Positions 1-9,461 of a stretch of 64,000 bases of DNA are shown piece after piece (position 1 is the stretch's first letter; the number at the start of each line of letters is the position of its first letter). The stretch is from Cliona cf. orientalis (lineage: Eukaryota > Porifera > Demospongiae > Clionaida > Clionaidae): contig OZ005695.1 of assembly GCA_963930775.1 (NCBI GenBank), forward strand, positions 3,100,001-3,164,000, read 5' to 3'. Under the pieces are notes generated by a model. The model was not told the DNA's origin and searched no databases. It worked only from the letters and a program-made list of their open reading frames with translations. Position numbers and translations under genes: made by a program.

Positions 1-185
1 TACTTAGCTACCCTGCTAACCATACGATACCCAAAACCCAACCCTACCTAGCTACTCTGTCGAACTAACAAACCCAACTCTACCTAGCTACCCTGCCGAA
101 CTAACCCGGGCCTGCATACCATAGCCGAAACCCAACCCTTCCTACCTATATACCCTACAGAATCTATAATCTATGGCCGAATTAA
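1..185. repeat. Degenerate tandem repeat
   Basis: Three to four diverged copies of a roughly 60-base unit built around AACCCAACCCTACCTAGC and CCGAACTAAC follow each other, starting at the window edge. No coding frame is open across them. The array probably continues upstream of the window. Confidence 0.6.
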
Positions 186-670
186 CCCCGCTAACCATAC
201 AAATTATAGCCAAAACCCGGCTGCTACCACAGCACATTTTAATAGCAATTACTCGTTGCCATGAACTAGTAATTATTATACGTAATTATTAGAATCTGCT
301 GTTTAATATGTAGCTATAGCTGAAAATATCCCCAGAATTTGCAGTGTAAAATTTAATAATGATACTAGCTATAGTTTCATGTGCCACATAAAAATTTAAT
401 TATATAGCTATATAGCTGGCTAGCTACTTCAGTGGCAATTATATTATTATGATCAATTGCAAGTGGACCTATATAGTATAAAATATAGTGGTGGCCAGAC
501 AAAGTCTACATATATAAGATATCTTATTGGCAACATTACTTATTTTAAGTCAGAGTTCAAATTTTGACGTTTTATACACTTTTTGGAGTTTATGAAAGTT
601 GACTTAAAATCTTCCCTGATATAAGTCAAGGTATACGTCTAATAAATCGGCAATTTAAGTCAAACTAAGC

Positions 671-779
671 TGACTTAAAACAATCCCATGTATAACACAT
701 GGAGTAGATGACTTAATTCAGTCCCATGTATAACCCATGGGATCCTTGACTTAAATCAATCCCATGTATAACCCATGGT
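671..779. repeat. Short tandem repeat with CCCATG-TATAACCCATGG core
   Basis: Three tandem units of 45-55 bases share TGACTTAA followed by CCCATGTATAACCCATGG. The shared core is itself a near-palindrome (CCATGGGTTATACATGG), so each unit can form a small hairpin. No function is evident. Confidence 0.6.
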
Positions 780-988
780 ATTTTCCCATCCTTTAAGTAA
801 AGTTGTGCATGACGTACGGTCCATGGGCGTCACAAATAGTGCCTTTTTGTTAGCGAACGTAGCCACACCTATCGATAGTGCCTACTCAATGCATAATGCA
901 TGTTATTGTAATGTAAGACGGCTATACTATTACAACAGACTATTGGACGTATCAGTTCATATCTTCTAGTAGTCTAGATCTACCGTAA

Positions 989-1321
989 TTGATCTAATTA
1001 ACGCGCCTCTCTAATGAACGCGCCACCTACGCTGGAGTCCTAATTTTCGGGCTCTATTAAAGCGCCATGTGGCCATGCTAATTATTTTTTCAGGCGTGTT
1101 CTAATTAGAGCGGTACCGGCATACTTACAGCTGACAATACCTCGATAGTACTGAATATCTCGTACGGAGTACTGGAAGCTATGTTCTCCACACTTTCGCT
1201 CTAATTACAACGCGCCTCTCTAAAAGATGCGCCACCTGGACCTGAACGTTAATTTCCGGGCTCTAATTGTGCGCCACCCAAGATCGGTAATTATTTTTTA
1301 GTGGCGCGTTAATTAGATCAA
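989..1321. mobile_element. MITE-like element with 19-bp terminal inverted repeats
   Basis: The ends are exact inverted copies of TTGATCTAATTAACGCGCC (989-1007 and 1303-1321). The interior is a diverged direct duplication of about 125-160 bases: CGCGCCTCTCTAA, GCGCCACCT and GGGCTCTA recur in the same order near 1000-1060 and 1205-1265. No coding capacity. I found no convincing target-site duplication, so the superfamily is unassigned. Confidence 0.6.
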
Positions 1322-2164
1322 GTACAGTAGTACAGATAGAGTGCTTTTGTCACCGGGACCTCCGGTAGCTATGACATTGTACATGATTAGCTAAGCAGCA
1401 TTTCCACTAATTTTCTGAAGTTCGCAAAATTATAGCCATGCACACAAAGCAATTCTATAGATTGTGCAATGTGCGCACGGGGTATGTGCTCTACAGAGCT
1501 CTAGTTGTTAATTGTTAGCAGAAAAATCGCCATATCTCGAGGTCTAGGCACCTGAGCGACTAGTAAGCACAATGAATCAGTCGCATTTGGCGAAAAACGG
1601 GCTTTAGTATGCTTCGAATCAAGGGATATGGTTCACAAGCGTCACAAATGGTGCCTTTTTGTTAGCCTTCGTAACCACGCCTATCGACAGTGCCCACTCA
1701 CTGCATTCATGCAGGCCTTGTGCTTTCTGCTCATGTGCATAACTTATGGAAGGTAAAGGTCGTCAATAATGCTAGCAGCATACGCTTGGCTGGTAAGCTA
1801 TCCGCAGACTGGAATGCAAAGCCCCATCGAATCAGAATGTAAGATACCTATATGTACCTAGTTTAGATCTGGTGCAGAGAGAGAGTCAGTGGTGTTTTTG
1901 CTGATATCACCAAGAGCCCTATATTATACAACCAAGAGCTTATGGGGGTCTAAAGGCCCTTGATACAACCAAGCAGCAACAAAAGCAGTTCTATAGGTTG
2001 CGCAATGTGCGTGCGGGGTATGTGCTCTATAGAGCTCTAGTTTATACAATGTGATTGTATAATGTTCTAATAATGAAATTTCACAGGTGCGAACAATTTG
2101 TAGCTAATAGTGGCCAATCAAAACTTGATGGTGTTTGATTAGACAAAGTGTCCTAGCATAAGTA

Positions 2165-2306
2165 TGTAACAAGGTCTCGCGCCGATTTGGTAGGATTTGT
2201 CACAGCATGCTATATTTTATATTCTTTCTTGTTGAGAACAGTACATACACTCACTATGCACATGCATGCACTCATATATTAATATCCAACGACAACAAAA
2301 TACAAT
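2165..2306 (-). repeat. 3' LTR of the Gypsy element, first part
   Basis: This aligns almost base for base with 11063-11200. It differs by an extra GC in TCTCGCGCCG, a four-base CATG duplication near 2260, and a few substitutions. The remainder of the LTR lies at 5380-5431, beyond the Penelope insertion. The divergence from the 5' LTR means the element is not brand new. Confidence 0.9.
2294..2306. repeat. Target-site duplication of the Penelope element, left copy
   Basis: AACAAAATACAAT occurs here and again at 5367-5379, exactly bordering the Penelope-like element. The 5' LTR at 11190-11200 has a related single copy, which confirms that this is duplicated LTR sequence. Confidence 0.85.
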
Positions 2307-2374
2307 GGAGTAGAGGCTCATTGCTACGTGATTCAGATAAGATTGCAAGTTAGTTAGCTTGTCGTAGCATGGAT

Positions 2375-2429
2375 TAACAACTTGATAGAATCGGACGTTT
2401 CGGTCCGAGGACCTTCATCAGCGATTAAC
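2375..2429 (-). ncRNA. Hammerhead ribozyme motif, left arm
   Basis: Mirror copy of the motif at 5276-5330, read on the minus strand. CTGATGA is at 2421-2415, the stem II hairpin follows, and GAAACGTC is at 2401-2394. Cleavage is predicted after the C at 2394. The core and stems are identical to the right-arm copy. Confidence 0.75.
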
Positions 2430-2526
2430 AAAATTATGCACGTACCAGAGTATAAATACCTACACGTACCATGACGCATGCGTGATAGAATAAGTGGGTG
2501 GAGTTTGTGATCGACTATATATGTTT

Positions 2527-3165
2527 CTACGGGCTTCTTATCCGATCTAGGAATTGCAGCCACACGGGGTCCAACGTAAGTCCGCAGTCCAAATTGCTCG
2601 TGCTTCCAACACTCTGTATCCTCAGTGCTTCCCGCATCCTTCTCTTCCAGTAGGATGGTTCTACAGTCACGACTCTGGCCTCTTGCCAGTTTACTCTGTG
2701 GTCCTCATCCCATGCATGGGTTGCAATGCCGTTCTTTCTGTCTTCCCTTCTGACTGCTCCTTTGTGTTCCATCAATCTCTGTTTCAAGTTTCTTTTCGTC
2801 TCGCCAACATATACCTTCTCACAGTCAAGGCAGGGTACTTCGTACACTACGCTCCTCTTCAATAGGTCCGGTCTGGGTGTCTTCACTCTTGTCAGCTTCT
2901 CCCGTAGGGTGTGGTGTGACTTAAAGACTGCTTTAACACCGATGCGACCGCACACCCTTTGGATCCGTTCTGACAGTCCGTGGCAGTATGGGAGAGATAA
3001 GATCTTTGGTCTTTCCGAGTTTTCTTCCTCTGGAGTCTCAGTTGGTTGTGTTGGATTCTGGAGGGCTCTTGTGATGAACTTGTCGGGGTAGCCATTGTTC
3101 CGGAAGGCTTTTCTGATGTGGTTTATCTCTTCTTGCTTGGATTTTGCATTACAAATCTTGTCCAT
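2527..3165 (-). pseudogene. Inverted partial copy of the Penelope endonuclease region
   Basis: An open frame of 212 codons identical, apart from Ala for Ser near its start, to the C-terminal part of the 4258-5178 frame. It contains the GIY-YIG-type endonuclease motifs (YEVPCLDCEKVYVGE, then R..QRLMEHK) but no RT. It is open only because it lies in the inverted arm. Nothing suggests it is expressed separately. Confidence 0.85.
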
Positions 3166-3253
3166 TCTGTACTTCAGGCACTTTATTGTTCCTGACTTCG
3201 CTCTGTGATGGTGGTGTGAGGTGTAGTGGATATACTGGTCGGTGTGAGTCTTC

Positions 3254-4257
3254 CCGCACAGTTGTCAAGAATTTGAGCAGCAGACAACTCTCGGAGTGTG
3301 AAGAGAAGGTGTTAGCACTGGGATTGAACTTTGCAGTGGCCCCCAAGAAGATCCCTTATCAAGAGATCATAGCAGCGACGGAGGAAACCGCGAGAAGAGT
3401 GGACGCAAACACGGCACAGCTCCTTCGGAAGGGAGTCAGTGAAGAGCTACGCAAGGCCAAACCACCTGAGAACAATATCGACAAGCATATGCAGCGAGCC
3501 ATCAGTTCTCTACGGAAAGACGACAATATTATAATCCTACCGGCGGACAAGGGCAAGGCTACCGTGGTACTAGACAAGGCTGAATACACCAGGAAGATCC
3601 AGGAAATGCTTGACGATCCCACGTACAAAGCTGTGAAGAAAGATCCCACCATCAAGGTTGAGAAGAGGATAGCAGACGCCCTGAACAGACTGGAAAGGGA
3701 GGGCAGCATCACGAAAGAGCTAAGGAGAAGACTAACACCTCAATTCTCCTCACCTCCACAGCTCTATGGCTTGCCAAAGGTGCACAAGGAGAGCGTCCCC
3801 CTCAGGCCCATCGTTTCCACTATAGGTTCGCCCACATATGACCTAGCCAAGGAACTAGCAAGGATCCTCTCACCGCTTGCTGGAAGCTCGGAGACATCGA
3901 TTATCAACACAGGTGAGTTCATTGAAAGACTGAAGAAGGTGGACATCAGCAGTGGTGACATGATGGTTAGTTTCGATGTTGTTAGTCTTTTCACACGGGT
4001 CCCACTGAAAGAAGCTATGGAGGTTATCTTTGCACGCCTTGAACATGATGAGACACTTGAAGAACGCACCAACATCCCAGCACACGACATCTGCCACCTC
4101 ACGGAGATCTGCCTAACATCCACCTATTTCCAGTTCCAGGATGCCTTTTATGAGCAAGTGGATGGGGCGGCAATGGGATCACCACTATCACCCATAGTGG
4201 CTAACATATACATGGAGTCTATGGAGACGAGAGCACTGTGCCAAGCCAAAGCTCTGG
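3254..4257 (+). pseudogene. Penelope-like reverse transcriptase, N-terminal part
   Basis: The frame is open from the arm junction to a stop at about 4269. It shows the ordered RT blocks of Penelope-like elements: LPADKGKATVV, then LYGLPKVHK, RPIVSTIGSPTYD, the first catalytic Asp in SFDVVSLFTRVP, and GAAMGSPLSPIVANIYME. The last block, YVDD, lies in another frame just downstream, so one or two bases have been lost or gained near 4240-4255. The N-terminus is cut by the arm junction: codons 5' of 3254 belong to the inverted arm and are not natural. This would be a nuclear RT that primes at an endonuclease-cut target. It is broken. Confidence 0.9.
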
Positions 4258-5178
4258 GTGCGCTATGTTGACGATACGTTTGTTCTATGGCAACATGGTG
4301 AGGAAAAGCTTGAAACTTTCCATGAGCACTTGAACTCTCAACACCCATCAATCCAGTTCACCAAAGAGGTAGAATGCGACAACAAGATCCCATTCCTAGA
4401 TGTGCTGATAGAGAGAACCGGGACCAGAGTCACCACCAGAGTCTACAGAAAGAAGACTCACACCGACCAGTATATCCACTACACCTCACACCACCATCAC
4501 AGAGCGAAGTCAGGAACAGTAAAGTGCCTGAAGTACAGAATGGACAAGATTTGTAATTCAAAATCCAAGCAAGAAGAGATAAACCACATCAGAAAAGCCT
4601 TCCGGAACAATGGCTACCCCGACAAGTTCATCACAAGAGCCCTCCAGAATCCAACACAACCAACTGAGACTCCAGAGGAAGAAAACTCGGAAAGACCAAA
4701 GATCTTATCTCTCCCATACTGCCACGGACTGTCAGAACGGATCCAAAGGGTGTGCGGTCGCATCGGTGTTAAAGCAGTCTTTAAGTCACACCACACCCTA
4801 CGGGAGAAGCTGACAAGAGTGAAGACACCCAGACCGGACCTATTGAAGAGGAGCGTAGTGTACGAAGTACCCTGCCTTGACTGTGAGAAGGTATATGTTG
4901 GCGAGACGAAAAGAAACTTGAAACAGAGATTGATGGAACACAAAGGAGCAGTCAGAAGGGAAGACAGAAAGAACGGCATTGCAACCCATGCATGGGATGA
5001 GGACCACAGAGTAAACTGGCAAGAGGCCAGAGTCGTGACTGTAGAACCATCCTACTGGAAGAGAAGGATGCGGGAAGCACTGAGGATACAGAGTGTTGGA
5101 AGCACGAGCAATTTGGACTGCGGACTTACGTTGGACCCCGTGTGGCTGCAATTCCTAGATCGGATAAGAAGCCCGTAG
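4258..5178 (+). pseudogene. Penelope-like RT C-terminus plus GIY-YIG endonuclease
   Basis: A 306-codon open frame. It starts at RYVDDTFVLW, which holds the catalytic Asp pair of the RT, and continues through the RT thumb (around IPFLDVLIER). It ends in a GIY-YIG nuclease domain: VYEVPCLDCEKVYVGET, conserved Arg in KQRLMEHK, and a distal AWDEDHRVNW. In this family the usual GIY tripeptide is degenerate and a Cys-x2-Cys sits between the strands, as here. It is separated from the first RT half by a frameshift, so only a truncated product could be made. The second half is repeated inverted at 2527-3165. Confidence 0.9.
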
Positions 5179-5366
5179 AAACATATATAGTCGATCACAA
5201 ACTCCACCCACTTATTCTATCACGCATGCGTCATGGTACGTGTAGGTATTTATACTCTGGTACGTGCATAATTTTGTTAATCGCTGATGAAGGTCCTCGG
5301 ACCGAAACGTCCGATTCTATCAAGTTGTTAATCCATGCTACGACAAGCTAACTAACTTGCAATCTT
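4452..5366 (+). repeat. Right inverted arm of the Penelope-like element
   Basis: 915 bases matching the left arm in inverse orientation. It includes the endonuclease end of the coding frame up to the stop at 5176-5178, then about 190 non-coding bases with the ribozyme. It ends GCTAACTAACTTGCAATCTT next to the target-site duplication. Confidence 0.93.
5276..5330 (+). ncRNA. Hammerhead ribozyme motif, right arm
   Basis: Core CTGATGA (5284-5290) and GAAA (5304-5307) flank a stem II hairpin, GGTC-CTCG-GACC (5292-5303). Stem I pairs AATCG (5279-5283) with CGATT (5312-5316). Between GAA and the cleavage base is only ACGT (5307-5310). This is self-complementary, so stem III can form between two molecules, as known for the minimal dimeric hammerheads of Penelope-like elements. 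Predicted cleavage is after C5311. One extra A (5291) separates the CTGATGA box from stem II, which is a departure from the textbook core. Confidence 0.8.
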
Positions 5367-5379
5367 AACAAAATACAAT
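5367..5379. repeat. Target-site duplication of the Penelope element, right copy
   Basis: Same 13 bases (AACAAAATACAAT) as at 2294-2306, immediately after the right arm. Confidence 0.85.
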
Positions 5380-5431
5380 ATCAATCTTCGGTTCATAGTT
5401 TAAGGCTCAAGGTTCATACGTGTCTGTTACA
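5380..5431 (-). repeat. 3' LTR of the Gypsy element, second part
   Basis: Matches 11192-11242 of the 5' LTR (ATCAATCTTCGGTTCATAG onward) and ends at the TGTTACA terminus. Together with 2165-2306 it makes one LTR. Confidence 0.9.
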
Positions 5432-7000
5432 TCACTCTCCCCTCCAGAGGAGCTCGTCCTGAGCTCAAGAACATCAGCCGGGAAGGAGCCGTCAGTCCAG
5501 ACCGGGCGTGCAGTCCGTACTTGCTCTGTTTCCTCTCCAGAGTTGATACTGGACTCGATGCAGCTTCAGAAGGCGTACAGTCCTTGATACAGTCAGTGGA
5601 GGTGTCCTCCTGATTAGATTTTGCCTCCGGTTCATTTGAGGGCAGTGGTGCTCGAGCAGCGTCTACTACCAGTGGTGGGTCTTGCACTAGCTCTCTAGCT
5701 TGGGTATCATCCTGTAGCAGCTGATCCACCCACTTAGGGGGGCGTGCAGGACCGGATCTCCTTCCACCATACCAGAAGAATCCAGCGGGGAATCCCGGCG
5801 GGCAATGCGAGACTCTCGACTGGTGCACTTGTATCTGCCCATCCTGAGGAGCATACACCTTTACCACGGTGACATCAGGGTCCCTCTTCTCGACGACACG
5901 GTAGGGTCCATGCCAAGGGCGTGAAAGCTTGCGGTTCCGCCCTGTTTCGTCTTGCGGAAACTTGACTAGTACCCAGTCACCAAGGCCATAGATCGCTGGA
6001 GAACTTTTCTTGTCGTATGCAGCCTTGTACTTCTTTTGTGCATCCTGGATGGACAGCGCAGCCAGATTCCTTGCAGTGGATAAGGTTTGAATGACGTTTT
6101 CCCGGTAGTCTTCTACAAACGTTTCCTCCACGGGATGAGGGGGCAGTAGGGCAGCTTCTGAGGGAGTTCGACAGTCAGTTCCAAACAACAGGAATGATGG
6201 TTTCTCCCCAGTGCTGTCATGTGGGGTGTTTCGATAAGCCCAGACTACTCCAAGGAGGTGACGATCCCACTGCTTTCCATACTTGGAGACGTGCTTGCGG
6301 AGCATGGTTTTTAGTGTTCAATTGAACCTTTCAACCATCCCATCGCATTCGGGATGGTGGGCAGTGGTATTCAGCTTTTTAGTGCCCAGTAGCTTGCAGA
6401 TGTCCAGCATCAGATGCGACAACAAGTTTGTGCCACGGTCGGAAAGAAGCGCCCCCGGAACTCCAAACAGTGGTACCACCTCCTGAACAAGAATCTTTTC
6501 AATCCGAATAGATTTCTGGTCTGGCATCGGGAAGACATGGAATACCAGGACATAGCTGTTTCCTTGGTCTGTGAGAGGAAGCTTCATAACATCGACCCCC
6601 ACGATCTGAAACAGTCGGCTCACTGGGATTGGATGCAGTGGCGGTCGAGACGGTTTACTCCCACTGCTGACTATGGCGCATTGCGGACAGGCACGAGCAT
6701 ACCTCAGAGTATTCGAGTACATCCCATCCCACCACCAATGACGAACTAGGGGTCCATACATCTTCTTCCCAGCAAAGTGCCCTCCCATCAGAGACGAGTG
6801 GTTCTCTTGGAGGAGTTGCTCGCGTAAGTGACTGGGAACAACAGCTCGTTTCCAGTGTTCCTGCTTGGGATCGAGGTAGAACAGCACTCCATCCACCAGG
6901 GTAAACAGTGATGCCTGTAGGGCAATCCGACGTGCTCGCTTCTCATTCAAGGGGAGTTCTCCCTTCTCTAAGAACATCACAATCTCCAGGACTTCCGGAT
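5427..7000 (-). pseudogene. Gypsy integrase, interrupted by TGA
   Basis: The frame runs from about 7000 to 6318, stops at TGA, and continues in the same frame from 6315 to the stop at 5427. The first part has the zinc-binding HHCC module (His..His in ENHSSLMGGHF, then CPQC) and the first two catalytic acids (VGVDVMK, LLSDRGTN). The catalytic Glu is in GMVERFN, directly before the stop. The second part has the GPY/F-type C-terminal domain (RPWHGPYRVVEKR) and a long Pro/Ser-rich tail. The TGA sits where a CGA arginine codon would give one base change, so it looks like decay. A frameshift near 7000 also cuts it off from RNase H. Confidence 0.9.
5432..5448 (-). other. Polypurine tract of the Gypsy element
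   Basis: Read on the minus strand, the bases directly before the 3' LTR are GGAGGGGAGAGTGA, a purine run in the position where plus-strand DNA synthesis is primed in LTR elements. Confidence 0.7.
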
Positions 7001-8425
7001 CTTTCTGCTGTTCCGATGCAAGGGACTGTTGGCTTTGGAGAGGGGTGCACTCTGCAAAAGGGACTGAATGGTAGACTGCTCTGTTTGTATAGTAGCCACT
7101 TGCACCTCTTGTTCAGCCACTCCTTCGTCAGTAACTTCTGGTTGTGGGCTCCGAGAGAGGGCATCAGGAGCGGCATTGAGCCGTCCGGAGCGGTACACGA
7201 TTTGGATGTCTTTGATCCCTGTGCCATAGACCTTGGTCCACCACCTGGCATGTTTCCCCGAGGTGTTTTGGTGTCTCCAAGACTGCCTTGACAGCCGTGT
7301 GATCCGTGAGGATAGTAACTGAGTGTCCGTACAGGTAGGAATGGAAGTGGGTCACGGCCCAGACGACTGCAAGTGTCTCCAACTCGGTAATACTGTAGTT
7401 GTGCTCTGCTGCCGACAGCGACCTGCTGGCATACGCTATAGGGTGCAGCCGGCGATCATCCTGCTCCTGTGATAGCACTGCCCCTATGCCATTGATACTG
7501 GCGTCAGTTTCTAGTGTGAATGGTTTACCAAAGGACAGATATGCCAGCACTGGAGCCTTGATCAGCCTTTCCTTCAATCGTTCCATCGCAGCTTGAGCTT
7601 CTGTCATCCACATGAAGGTGGCTCCCTTGCACATCATGGCATGCAGTGGTTGAGCAATCTTAGAGAATTGGGGAACGAATCGCCGGTAATATGATGCCAG
7701 CCCCAGGAAACGGCGTACTTCTGATACGCTCTGTGGCTGTGGAAAGTTAGTAACCGCTTCCATTAGCCTCGAATTGACTTTTAGTCCCTCGGGGGTCAGC
7801 ACATGTCCGAGGTAATCGACCTCCTTGCAGATAAACTGGCACTTCACAGGCTTCAGCTTCAGCTGGGCTTCCTCGAGCCGCTCGATCACCATTCGCAAAT
7901 GCTCCAAGTGTTCCTCCAGTGTACGTGAGAACACCAGGATGTCATCTATGTAGACGATCACAAAGTCCGGTCCATCCTCGGGGTTCAGCCCAGCCAGCAC
8001 CTTCGCATCAATCGCTGGAACACTGATGGAGCATTCGTCAGTCCAAAGGGCATTACCCGAAATTCAAATAACCCTTGGGGGGTGACAAAGGCAGTCTTCT
8101 TCCGCGAATCAGGGTGGACTCGAATCTGCCAATACCCCGATGCAAGGTCTAGTGTTGAAAAGAATCTGGACTGCCCCAGTTGGTCCAACAGATCATCAAT
8201 CTGGGGGAGAGGGAAAGTATCTGGCACAGTAACTGCATTAAGGTCACGATAGTCAATACAGAATCGGTGCGTCCCGTCTTTTTTTCGTACCATCACTACC
8301 GGGCTCGCCCAAGGGCTACTAGATGGCTGAACAACTCCAGCTTGTTGCATTTCCCTTATCTGACGGGCCACCTCCTGACGCACAGCAAACGGCATGTGCC
8401 GGGCGTTCCCTCCTCCAAGTAGCGG
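7000..8425 (-). pseudogene. Gypsy reverse transcriptase and RNase H, frameshifted
   Basis: RT begins in one frame (8395 down to about 7990) with SPVVMVRKKDGTHRFC, the catalytic Asp in FFSTLDLASGYWQI, and VMPFGLTNAPSVFQ. It changes frame near 7990 and goes on with the YIDD active site (VIVYIDDILVFS), the thumb/connection, and RNase H (LETDASINGIGA, then LTDHTAVKAV). Another frame change near 7255 leads to the end of RNase H (NAAPDALSR at about 7150). The stretch linking protease to RT is shorter than in intact Gypsy elements, and the frame shifts again near 8420. Three or more lesions mean no functional enzyme. Confidence 0.9.
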
Positions 8426-8429
8426 GCTG

Positions 8430-9461
8430 ACTCTGCATCCGGCTTACAGTAGGCTGACCTGAGGGGGGAGTTTCATGTACACATGGTACCTGGCCTTCTA
8501 TTATATTAACAACAGAGGCATTTCCAATTAAGGATCCCCCTCCCATGCAACACACTTGCCCAGTATAATTAGAAACAACTATCTGAGCAGTACCTTCAGC
8601 CGTTGTCCTGAGAAGAGCCATATCAACATCCAATGACACCTCATTACGTAATGGGATGGGGAGGGGCTCCAGCAGGAGTGGCTGATCCAGATTGGTAGCA
8701 GGGGTCATCTGTACTTCCACCACTTTGCTTTGGTGTGGGAGAAGGCGAACTGATTGGACTAGGTTCACTCGGACAGTTGGGACTTGAGATTGGGGTGATT
8801 TCCCTTAACGGCTACCCCCACGCCAACGCTCCACACTAGAGTGGTAGCTGACAATACCAAGTTGTCGGCAGACCCCTTCAGAGAGTAGCAGCTGATCAAG
8901 AGCGTCCACTTTCACATAGACTGGGGTGCGCATGGTGTGTTCCCCGAAGCTGATGTCAAGATCCAGGCACCCATCAAGCTGGAACGGTCGCTGATCATAG
9001 TTCCTGGGGGTTTTATCAGCTGGATGGAAATCCCTCCTTTTCAACTTGGCAATGGTGGCCACCTTCTTAAACAGGCTTCCACCCAGAATGGTGATATCGG
9101 CTCCTGTGTCAATCACTCCATACATGGGTACTCCTTGCAGCTGTACTGGAACGCACTGAGGCATACTCCCCTTGTCATCTATTTGTACTATGCGGATGTC
9201 AGCCTCCTCATCAGAGGAGGACAGCAGAAAGTCCCACACATCCGTTGACTCGGTCTGGGAGGAGAAGGTAATGTCGGGGCAATCAGTCTGGATTTGCTTC
9301 AGTCCACCACCAGGGTTCACCGGCCGACCCCGGCTTTCTGTTTTCAACTTTTTACAGTTCCGGGCTAGGTGCCCAACCTCACCACAGTTGTGGCATTTCC
9401 AGGTTTCTGGTATAGGAGATGGTCTGTGAATATTAGCCGAAGATTGGGCGGCAGGGGTAGC
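8430..9461 (-). pseudogene. Gypsy nucleocapsid zinc knuckle and aspartic protease
   Basis: The frame is the same as gag but begins after the gag TGA. A CCHC knuckle (CHNCGEVGHLARNC) lies at about 9402-9358. The retroviral-type protease follows with the catalytic YGVIDTGADITILG at about 9131-9090 and a second-loop region (QLLLSEGVCRQLG). A TAA at 8805-8807 interrupts it in frame; the frame stays open beyond this (NLVQSVRLLPHQSK) to about 8440. Having knuckle and protease in one frame with gag suggests the ancestor had a single gag-pol frame or used stop readthrough. Confidence 0.88.

Larger units (their letters stand above)
186..2164. other. Non-coding AT-rich stretch with small repeats
   Basis: I see no gene here. 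It holds a short tandem repeat (671-779), a transposon-like unit (989-1321), and two dispersed direct repeats. The first pair is about 1442-1506 and 1977-2043 (both end GGGTATGTGCTCTA-AGAGCTCTAGTT). The second pair is about 828-890 and 1640-1703 (both share GCGTCACAAATRGTGCCTTTTTG). The 64-codon open frame at 775-969 lies in the second repeat and has no family resemblance. Confidence 0.6.
2339..3253 (-). repeat. Left inverted arm of the Penelope-like element
   Basis: Reverse complement of 4452-5366 over 915 bases with only a few differences. For example, an Asn-Ala-Lys on this side corresponds to Asn-Ser-Lys on the right. It begins AAGATTGCAAGT and ends at TGTGAGTCTTC, after which the RT body starts abruptly. 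It contains no complete gene. Confidence 0.93.
2307..5366 (+). mobile_element. Penelope-like retroelement with 915-bp inverted arms
   Basis: The element is bounded by a 13-bp target-site duplication inside a Gypsy LTR. It consists of a 32-base extension (2307-2338), an inverted left arm (2339-3253), the RT body (3254-4451), and the right arm (4452-5366). The arms are equal in length and nearly identical. Each carries the GIY-YIG endonuclease end of the coding region, the 3' non-coding part and a hammerhead ribozyme motif. Penelope-like elements are known for an RT related to telomerase, a GIY-YIG endonuclease, terminal repeats in either orientation, a short terminal extension and hammerhead ribozymes, and every one of these is seen here. 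A frameshift near 4255 breaks the RT, so this copy is inactive. Confidence 0.93.

Noticed and set aside
989..1321. CRISPR-like array (repeated GCGCCTCTCTAA, GCGCCACCT)
   Set aside because: Only two diverged copies of a larger unit inside an inverted-repeat element, in a eukaryotic genome.
2554..3091. Plus-strand frames inside the left Penelope arm
   Set aside because: They are antisense to the endonuclease coding region, and the same frames recur antisense in the right arm.
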